Part shown: positions 55,343 to 64,000 of the stretch, one piece after another
Position numbering within the stretch: position 1 is the stretch's first letter
How the letters are laid out: every line of letters starts with the position of its first letter
Assembly: GCA_028456385.1 (NCBI GenBank)
Contig: JALNQF010000038.1
Span: 1 to 64,000 of the forward strand
Length of the DNA: 64,000 nt
Direction of reading: 5' to 3'
Source of the DNA: Ophiosphaerella korrae
Taxonomy: Eukaryota; Ascomycota; Dothideomycetes; Pleosporales; Phaeosphaeriaceae
Position numbers and translations under genes: made by a program
The notes under the pieces: model-generated
Database searches by the model: none
Seen by the model: the letters and a program-made list of their open reading frames with translations, nothing else
What the model was told of the DNA's origin: nothing

Positions 55343-58140
55343 GTGCGGCGTAAATTTGTCGCAATACCCGACTATCGAGAACCAAGACCGATCAGTGCAT
55401 GAACGACTACTGAGGGTATTAGTACATTAAAATGTTTAAAGTTTGGCAGCCCCACAGTGTCAGAAGGAATCTAAACGGCACACGCACCTAGACTGTCAGG
55501 CAAAGAAGCCTCAAAACGTTGGAGCCCGCACGACGAGATCTCGGAAGCAGCTGGCGGGGATGAAGAGAGCGATCACCGTGCCATGGGGCGTTTAGGCGCA
55601 ATCAATGCGGCGGGCAGGCCAAGAGCCAGGGACTGGGCCAGGACCTGATGGTTGATGTAGCCAGGAGAATGGGTAGGTCTGGTAGGGCAAGTGAGTTGTG
55701 CACACACAGTGACACGCAATGTCTGGCTAAGTGTCAAGACATGGGTAGCTAGCGTGGGCACAGTTGCAAACAGCACAATACCAGGTGCCAAAAGCAAAGG
55801 CTGCAAAGGATAGAACGAAGTAGGGGTGCCTGGATATAGATTTTTCAGACACGCTGTTTGGTTGAAGTGAGTGGATGATTAAAAGTGGCGAGGCAGCTCA
55901 CGCTACGGGTGGAAAAGGTTAAGTGGGTATGAGGCTTGTGAAATGTCGAGTGAATAGACTAGTCTGCTCCTGCCGAGAGGGGTAAGATCGTCCTAACAGG
56001 CAGTTTGTGTTGATAAACCCTGCGTGTTGGTGGCGTGCACAGGCCAGCAGTGATGTGCGGGATGGGTCACGGTGGTGAAGGCCGGATGGTGACAGAATCA
56101 GCGGCAGCGGCCGAATCGCATCGGCAGTAAGTGGGCCCACTGTGCCAGAAACCCCTTGGTATCACTTGTCCAAACGGGGCCGGGAGGAGTAGTTTGAAGC
56201 TATGGTAATGTACAGTATTGTATTGTGATTGTTTCCGAGGGGGCGGGGGTTTGTTCATCTTAACATGTAAGGGGCCCACTATCAAGCATGCTGCAGGAGG
56301 CAACTCAAAGGACCAAGGTGAGTTGAGGTTAATTTAGTCTGGCTCCGGCTCTGTGCGCGCGAACGATGACTGGGGCAACGCAGTTTGACCAGGGGTATCA
56401 TTGTTCAACAGTCGCATCTCAGATGACGAAGACGAGACGAGGGTGCTCAGGACCGAATTGCCTGAGCCAACGACTGGCGCCAGTGATTGGACTGACTCCT
56501 TTGCACATGTCGTGACGTCGCACAGAGCAGCCATGATGCACCTGATCCGAGAGACGCAAGTGGGTGACGCAGGGATGGTCGTCGACGCAGCATGCTGATG
56601 CCGGCGCTGGCTGTCACGGATGGATGGTTCCTCTGACACGGATGGCTGCCAAAGTCGCCCTCCTTCTCCACATTCTTCATCTCGCTAACGGGGCCCTGGG
56701 AGACTGGGCTCATTTCCACCATGGCGGTGCTGGCGGAGGGCAGCGGAGCGTCACCGTCCCTCCACATGGGCAGCAGATGGCACATTAGCACCGCAGCTGT
56801 CAGTCGGCGAAGCTAGGTGGTGGGCGGCCATGGGGTTGGCTGCTGACCCAGCAATCTGGCTAGGAGATGTGCAGTGGTGCATGCGTGCAGCGCGTCCAAC
56901 CCGCTGTGTGGGCACGCCTACTGAACATGGCAATCGCACGTGGGAACTGCGCCTAGCCCAAGGAGCAGTCCTCGCCGCGCAAACGACGAGTCAAACAGCA
57001 CGCGTGGAGGCTGGTGCTGCCGGCTGCAGTCTGGGCGTGCGCACTGCTCAGTGCTCACAGGCCTGCGTGTCCGGGCTGGAGCCAGGTCGAGACAATAACG
57101 TCCATGGCCGCCTCCCCGACGGCCCTTGCGCTGGCCGTCCTGCGAGCTCCCCACACTGCTTTCTCCTAGCGTGGCGGCCTTGCGGCAACGCGTATCCCTC
57201 CGACCTTGGGCGCCAAGGAGCAGATAGCCAGCTCCTGGTGGCATTCTGGCTGGGTGGCAGGCTGCTTGCTGAGATGGCAGGCCGGCATCCCACGCCGACC
57301 TGGCCCTGGGCACAATAGGCTGGCGGTGACGCTGCATGCGCCCTGCACGTCGTAGTCAGCATTTCTTTTATCCATCCAACTCACCACACCTCTCGAAAGT
57401 TAGTCGGAATCCAGATGGCGCGTGTTGCAGAGACTTGGTATTGGTTCGCTGTGTTCTTTCCATACCGTACCGGGTCCGCGGATTCCATTCCAGCCGTGAG
57501 GCTCTCTATCGCCGGCGGGCGGACTGCGAGGCACGCCATCCCCTCTTCAGCCCAGCGCCCCCAACCTCACGCGCTATTCTGGCTAAATGGCCTCCACATC
57601 TGGCACACGAAACAACCGAACCCGATCGATCGCACCCATTTGTGCCATGGTATTCATTCTTCGTGCCCACTGCCCGCCGCCGTGTGCACTGCAGAGGCAC
57701 CGGCTTGGATGGGGCGTTTCTGTAGACGCGCCGCCGTTGCAGCCACTCGCCCAACTAGCCAGCGGCCTCGATTCTGGCTCGCTAGCTTCTCGTACTGCCC
57801 ATCCCTGGAATTTCACACCTTGCAAGTATCATGCCTAGTATCAAACCACGAAATAGCAGGACCTCGTCCGTGGCAATCCGTGTCGGGGCCTGTTTTATCG
57901 ACGCTGCGCCATTGGCCACATCGATGCTTCCGGCCGCCCCCGAGTTGCGACTGGCACAATTTCTTCACCCAGCATGCCTGCTTACGTATCTACCCAATAT
58001 CTTGGGCCTGATCGGAAGCCTCCAAATGCATCACGGCTACAGCCATCCCTTGCAACTGCTCAACCGGGCTCGCTTGACACCTGCTCATCGGCTACTCTGT
58101 ATGTACTATGCAGGTAATATTCAGCGACCTAATTAATTAC
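55343..58140. other. Upstream region of the Zn2Cys6 gene; no supported coding gene
   Basis: About 2.8 kb, in part GC-rich (56.4-57.9 kb) with overlapping open frames on both strands (for example plus 56830-57318, plus 57415-58011, minus 57337-56918). Their composition (Ala/Arg/Cys/Trp/His-rich) and mutual overlap suggest base composition rather than genes. It may be a long promoter or 5' leader of the transcription factor gene, which starts at its right edge and reads leftward. Confidence 0.4.
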
Positions 58141-61100
58141 GCCCTCCGCAACCACCTTCCATTTGCGTCACAATCACAATTGCCATCATTAGTCTCTATC
58201 ATCCTCTTATCCTTAATCTGCGCGTTCTCACACCCTATCCTACACCAACGCAAAAACAGCTATCTACCTGGCGTCTTGTGGGCACGTCATTCCTAAACAT
58301 GCATCTTTGAAAGACAGGGGTAGCGCAGATCTTGCGTCGACACTACCACCCACACACACACATCTTTCTCGACACCACTGCCGGTGTTTTCCTCATGCCT
58401 CAACTTCATTTGATAGAGACTGTGATACATGGTACTTTTTTTTTTTTACCAGTCGCAGAGTTTGCTACGGTACCCTGCAGAGACACCAATTCATCTCTTC
58501 GCGTAGATGACGTTATTAGCTGATGGATGCAGACATCAATATAAGCCTCATCAAACTCCAACACTGCGCCATCAGAATCATCATCGCCTATTAAGGCACA
58601 TTTCAGCGCACAAATTATCCAGATAATGGCCCTACTATGAAAAAAAATAAAAATAGAAAGGGCACATCAGCGACCACGAGACTCGAACAAAACAGATCTC
58701 CATCTGAAATACATTGCAGAACTTGGCCTAGACTCTCATGTACCATACGAAATCTCAATATATCATCATCTCGTGCCTCGAGCATACATCAGGGTCTCGT
58801 TCCCAATCAGCGCAATAGTATAAACAGTAGCAGAACTTCGATAATGAAGACATTCGTTTTTCGTGGGATCTTGCCTTGCAAGTGTCTCACTGCAGTAAAC
58901 TCTCCCACTACCCGGAATCCACAAGCGAACAAGCCCGATATATTACTCTGTAGTGATTTATAAAGCACCGAGGATATCTGAATCGGGCTGGCGAACACTA
59001 TACAACCGGCTAGAAACTTCCGGTTTGGCTCTGTGATTGCTCTTGTAAAAGCATCTACGAGTCGAGCAAATCTGTTAGCTAATTTACTCTTTTAGTTTCG
59101 CAAGTGCCGTCCAGTTCTACCAGCCCTCAAAAGGCTTTACACCAAAGAGCGGCTGCACTACGCATATATCAGCCACATATTGATAACCTCCGTTTTTTTG
59201 GGGGGAGGGCAATTCATGTTCGATATGGACCATTCCGTGCCATTCATGGTAGCCTCAGAGGATGTATGCCAAACTTCAAAGGCAGTCCAGCTGATGAATA
59301 CAAACCAAGTGAACCAACGAAACAATAACGCCGGGTGTTCAATGGTTCCTTGACTAGACCAAACATAGATAATCATATTGACTTCAACACTGAGGAAGCA
59401 TATGCATTAGGGGCAATTTAGTCAATGTACAGACTGCCTTCCAAAAGACCGTTCCGTTGATCACGACCTTGACATCTCCTAGGTTTCTAATGTGCGTAAA
59501 ACACAAACGCTCCATTGCGCAAACTTGCTGTTAGCTAGCCTAGGAGGCTTGGGTGGCACTAGGTCTGACACAAGACACCAAGACACCAAGACGCCACGAC
59601 CGATCGCATAACAGCATGCGTCTCGGAACTACTTAGGTCCTTGAATTAAAATAAGTCACACTCACAACTTCCTACACAACACGATACTAGGAAAAGCTAC
59701 AGTGAATAACCAAATAACCGGAATTGTCGAGTGCCTCGCTACTGCGAGAGCCTTCTGCTAAGCCGAATATGGATTGTGCTAGATGCTTTTTTCTTGAGAA
59801 AACCGCCGATCAAAAAGACTCAGTCGGAAACCTGGGTCCGAGTGGTCGGAGACATTTTATCGATCGGACAAATGTTTAGCGGTCGCGCTCTGTTTCTAGG
59901 CATTTCTCGGCATCAATTGCGATATAACGTGGAAAATACGCCATACTCGAAAAGATCCATGATCGAATTCTAGTGTCCGAGGCAAGCTCTGCATTTTGAT
60001 CCTCGATACCCCGCTTGGAAACCGCATCAGAATCTTGACTTCGTAATCCTGGTGAATGATGAATGAGATTTATCCTGGAACACGACTCAGCTGGTGGAGA
60101 ATGTGAACCAAGTTTTATGCAAACCAGTGCGGCGCAGCTAGAGTACCACGCCCTGAAAAGGTGTGGCTGCGAATTGCGAATTTTTGTTTTTTTTTTGTTT
60201 TTTGCATCACATCAGCCCTCCGACGCTACAGAGTTTAACCCACTTTATTCGTGATAGCACAGAGGTTTAGGTATCTATCCGTTGAGCTGAATGCTGTACC
60301 TAAGAGCCTAGCCAATCGGCAAAATTACCTAAAGCAAGCCTCCACCTTGGTTTCCGCTACTGAAACTCTTTCAATAGGCCCCACCGAATCGTCGATCCCT
60401 CCACATCAGCTTCTTCGTCAAACTTACTGTGGTCAAGCAGGCCACGCCAAAGCAAACAACAGAAGATCTGCAAACTTTCTGTGGGCATTTCCTTTGTCTC
60501 CCATGTCACAGCATGGTAGCGCATTCCGCTACAGACGAATACGGAGTTGGTGATACCAGTGTCATGGTTTAGCCACAAAATTAAATGTTCGTGAATCGTA
60601 TCCCATTCATTACTCTATAGTGTCCAGTGGTCTCTTAAGCGCCTGCTACGTTGGACGCTGCGGATCTCGATCAAAATAATCCATGAAGCCCACTCGTGCG
60701 GAATTAGTATCTATTCGGCTCCAGTTTTCTGGTGTGGTTGTCGGTCTCCTATCGTTATATGTATACCTGAAAGCCATAGCTGAAAGGTTGGCATGGAGTG
60801 GGCTTGTCACGAACGACTCAGTATTATCACGCGTAATATGCAGGTCGAGCGGGATGCTCAATTATGCAGCCATTCTCATCTCCACTGATTGGAACCATGG
60901 CATCAAAAACGCCTCTGCAGGACTTGATTCGTGGAGTTGTGTGGCTTGCCATGTTGAAGTGTTCCTGCAGAGCTTTGGTGTGCCGACGGGAAATACCGGT
61001 ACGGCAATTCCATCAATCTCAACTTGATACCCCTTATAGGAAATTTTGGCACAATCCCAACCAGAGTGGTCAGGCTGTTCGTTCTACACGGCAATTATAA

Positions 61101-61678
61101 ACGGATCTTTATTCGAAGCTTTAGTCTCGACCAGGGATGTGAAAGTATTATGTGAGCAGCATATGTGTTTCCTAATTGGGCAAGCGACCCATCCCAACTC
61201 ACATGGGAGTCTTTACCTCTGCGTATAGAAAATTCTATGAATAGGCTATCTAGCTAGATCATATGCTCGAGCGCTAAATATATTAAGTTCGCTAGTCTCA
61301 ATATCTGGAGTTGCTAGCATCGGAAATGCTTATTGCAAAGATTTTGGGCACGCAAGATGCGGCCCGATTCACTGCAAGATGATTGCGCAATTGCCATAAG
61401 CGAGAGCATATTGAACGACATCCACACCTTGACATAACTTCATTCTTTGGAAAATGGGTAAGCCAGAGGCAATCCAAAAGTAGAAAGTTAGCCTTGTTGC
61501 TAGACGTAGTCTACAAGGCATGATGTATCTGAACCACTATACTGCTGCGAAAAGGCGCAAGTCGTTATTGCAAGAATATCATGTCAGAGCATTTTCAAGA
61601 GAGTTCTAAAGTGGAGACGTCAATCAAACCCATGCACTAGCCAAGCTTGGCATTCATAAACACTCTGAACGCTATATA
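58141..61678. other. Intergenic region, no supported gene
   Basis: Short unsupported frames only. A/T homopolymers occur near 58435-58446 and 60185-60200. A small ACACCAAG tandem lies at about 59574-59592. I see no transposon ends or RNA genes. Confidence 0.35.
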
Positions 61679-62095
61679 TGTTACCTGAGTCGGGCACTCG
61701 GTTCTCCTGTGCTTCCTCCCTCCCTCGCAACCCCGGTTTGGTTGGTGGATTCCCAGCTGGCCCTTCTCGAATATCACCCGATCTACGGTTCTCAAGGTTC
61801 TCCGGATTACTGTCAAAATTTACCGGCCATTTTGATGAGTCAGGCGGACCTAAAGGGGCTCATCTTTTTCCTCCGTGTTGGCCCTCCCAAGTGGGGAAGA
61901 ACACCTCCTTTTTTTTCCGGCTACTTCCGGCTATGGATGGCATCGTAAGCTCAGTCGTACGACCGGATTTAGTCGCGTATACCCGTTGTGGCGAGTATAA
62001 TGGCGGACTGTGCTGTACACAACAGAATCTGTCATGCCTGCTTGAAGTACGCCCCAAGCCGTGCATGTTAGGAAGGCTGACTATTGGGCTATGAT
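61679..62095. other. GC-richer island, LTR-like start, not assigned
   Basis: It begins TGTTACCTGAGTCGGGCACT and is richer in GC than its surroundings. A 138-codon frame (61678-62094) covers it but looks Ser/Pro/Cys-rich without motifs. The start resembles fungal LTR termini, and ACACAACA at 62017-62024 could be an end, but no flanking duplication matches. Confidence 0.2.
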
Positions 62096-62963
62096 CAGAT
62101 CAATCTTCTCGAAGCAGGTTTTACCGTAGTAGAAGCATATTGATGATTTATACGAGCATTTTGAGTTAGAAGATGGGTCTCGTGGTTGTCAGAGCTTCTC
62201 GAACTCTGACAGAAAAGGATTAAATTGGATGAAACAAGAATCGAACATGCCTCTTCTCACTAATATGATTCATAAAATTGAAGATTAGAGCAATTTTACG
62301 CCAGTGCAGTATTTTTATCATTCGTGAAAATAATATTCCCATGGAATATTTGCTAAACTTGGGAGAATGCTATACCAAAACCTCTTTATCGCTTCGGGCG
62401 TGCGAGAGAGATTTCTGAAGGGCGTCGGTGGAAGTCATTACATCGTGAAGAGAGTTGTCAAACTAGGTCACAATATGGGGGTTATTCGTACCTTTTGTGC
62501 GTAAGCATGGTCCCCACGGTAAAATTATGGCTACTTTGCTCAACATGAAGTGTATTTTGAGGAATCAGATATAATTAGGCACAGCGAGTGTTTGCATAAA
62601 TTTGGTGGGTTGAATTCGTTTGGTCAGTTCTTTCTGAATCACAGCAAGGCAAATTTTGGCGTGAATAACGGGGATATCTAGCTCCCATGCCCCACAAATT
62701 CAATACTTGACTTGCTGAATGTTGCTACGATTTCCGGACTAAGAAGGTGATCAAAAAAGGATCGAATAATTAACAATAGCTGTAACACATATGCAAACCA
62801 CGATCCCGTGGTCAACATTACAGCGTAACTCTACACCAGTCAGCCACATAACCCAAAAGGGATAGGAATAGCCATTCAACTTTGGTTATTAAGTATTGAA
62901 AAAAACTTATACGCTACAGCTAAATAGCAGTCTAACATCAATATAGCATCAACCAAAGACGAA
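62096..62963. other. AT-rich intergenic region
   Basis: I see nothing coding or repetitive here. Confidence 0.35.
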
Positions 62964-63362
62964 TTACATAGAAGATGCTGATCCGCTGCCCTGTGCACAA
63001 TCTTGGAACGAATTGGATTTTCTTTCGAAGAAAGGTGTCTTTTTATGGTCTAAGATTAAGTAATTGCTAAATATGTTTCGCATTAATAAAGCTAACGGCC
63101 TGAAGTTCAGCCCGCACAAGAAGAAATATTTGCCATAAGTGCTTCTTGGTATTGAGATTACGGCCGCAACAAGCGCATAAACATTTTGATTGGTATAAAA
63201 CCTTGTGGCAGCAGCATTTTTGTGAAGCGCTTTTAGAAACCATGGGTGATTTGGCGCATATGCTCTAGCATATGAGCAAGGATCATACTTGTCTAGCTCA
63301 AGGACGGAGTCTTTTTCATGCAGTTTTCTGCTATATCGCAATCTCACTAATTGACGCAGCAA
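62964..63362 (-). CDS. Possible exon or relic of unknown gene
   Basis: A minus-strand frame of 132 codons that has no ATG at its head (it opens with TTG), so it could only be an exon or a fragment. Residues around 25-55 (DPCSYARAYAPNHPWFLKAL) distantly recall the AY...H-W pattern of glycolipid-transfer-protein-like folds, but the match is weak. No splice partners were found. Treat as uncertain. Confidence 0.2.
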   Translation of the reverse strand: MLRQLVRLRYSRKLHEKDSVLELDKYDPCSYARAYAPNHPWFLKALHKNAAATRFYTNQNVYALVAAVISIPRSTYGKYFFLCGLNFRPLALLMRNIFSNYLILDHKKTPFFERKSNSFQDCAQGSGSASSM

Positions 63363-64000
63363 AGTGTCATTCTACAAGTATCAGAGATTAGGTTGTATTG
63401 TCATCTTCGATCAATCAAAAATGCATACAATGGGGACCACTCAGGGAACTTTCAATAACCCAAAGGAAAGCAATATGTGCATGGCTTCACAAATCAAGAA
63501 TATAAAATGTAGAAGGAAGCTCGTGCATGAGAGAATATTCTGAAAGAGTGAATTAGATCGATAGTGGGCCTATAAACAGTGCAAGGTAGTCGATCAATGG
63601 CGAGTCATCTCGTAACTAAGTTAGAACCGATGAAGGCACTCGAGGGGTAGAACACAACCACGAGATGTATCAAGTGAATGAGGCACTACCTAGGTATACA
63701 TACACGTCAAAGTGATTCGTTGTCTAAGTTTTAGCGAATAGGTGGTTCAAATTAGCTATCGTCTGATCCATTAGTCAAAGCTACCTACATTAGAGATCAT
63801 ACCTCACATAAAGTACTCATTTATCTAAACTTTACCTTTGTCTATCACAACCCACACTCACTTTCATACAAGTCAAGGTTGAATGTGTGCTCTCACAGAT
63901 AGGCATGTTTCATGGTATATCAGGAGGGAAGCATAATATTCAGGTTCGTGCTTCTTAGGGACAGATTCGCCCATCCTCACAATTTCGTAGGGCTAGACAT
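63363..64000. other. Window end, no gene seen
   Basis: AT-rich sequence without supported features up to the window edge. Confidence 0.35.

Noticed and set aside
56830..58011. Long plus-strand frames of 162 and 198 codons
   Set aside because: Overlapped by equally long minus-strand frames in a GC-rich stretch, no domains, unusual Trp/Cys/His content.
61678..62094. 138-codon frame
   Set aside because: No motif; better explained as a GC-richer, possibly LTR-like, island.
1..64000. tRNA, rRNA and CRISPR
   Set aside because: No convincing tRNA arms or rRNA blocks were seen by eye, and a CRISPR array is not expected in a fungus; the tandem arrays lack the repeat-spacer pattern.

Overview
The window looks like nuclear DNA of a filamentous ascomycete (Pezizomycotina). 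The evidence is short spliceosomal introns (47-103 nt, GTRAGT-like donors, CTAAC-like branch sites), fungal-only families (HET, Zn2Cys6, GT69/CAP59-type, DUF7587-like), and very strong repeat-induced point mutation (RIP) of transposons. A Dothideomycete is my guess, but the sequence does not settle the class.

Layout. 1-14.94 kb is an extremely AT-rich, gene-free RIP block. It holds the right end of a Tc1/mariner element inserted in the 5' LTR of one Ty3/Gypsy chromovirus (copy A), then a complete second chromovirus (copy B, 7503-14528) with 440-bp LTRs and a CTACT target-site duplication. Base composition switches abruptly at about 14.936 kb. 15.1-18.95 kb carries two decayed plus-strand genes, the second ending in a Myb/SANT-like domain. 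19.6-25.8 kb has three apparently intact genes: a BTB/POZ protein (minus), a DUF7587-like protein (plus) and an APH/choline-kinase-like phosphotransferase (plus). 26-30 kb is repeat-rich (a 130-140 bp direct repeat pair, minisatellites, a GC-rich low-complexity tract). 31.4-35.4 kb holds two pogo/Fot1-type transposons that abut at one shared TA dinucleotide. 37.8-38.1 kb is a 264-bp MITE. 39.3-43.7 kb has two well-supported genes: amidophosphoribosyltransferase (ADE4, four exons) and a GT69 mannosyltransferase-like type II membrane protein (three exons). 45.4-46.8 kb is a frameshifted Tc1/mariner copy with TIRs. 47.0-49.3 kb is a 758-residue HET-domain gene (minus, two exons), and 53.8-55.3 kb is a Zn2Cys6 regulator (minus, three exons). 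55.3-64 kb has no gene I can support strongly.

How it fits together. ADE4 is core purine metabolism and the GT69 protein acts in Golgi glycan assembly. The HET, APH-like, BTB and DUF7587-like genes are typical of variable, lineage-expanded fungal accessory gene sets. I see no operon-like or clustered-pathway logic; genes sit singly between transposon debris. Several genes are seen fully only after short introns are inferred, because their open reading frames are interrupted or lack an ATG; I give the splice coordinates I deduced by eye.
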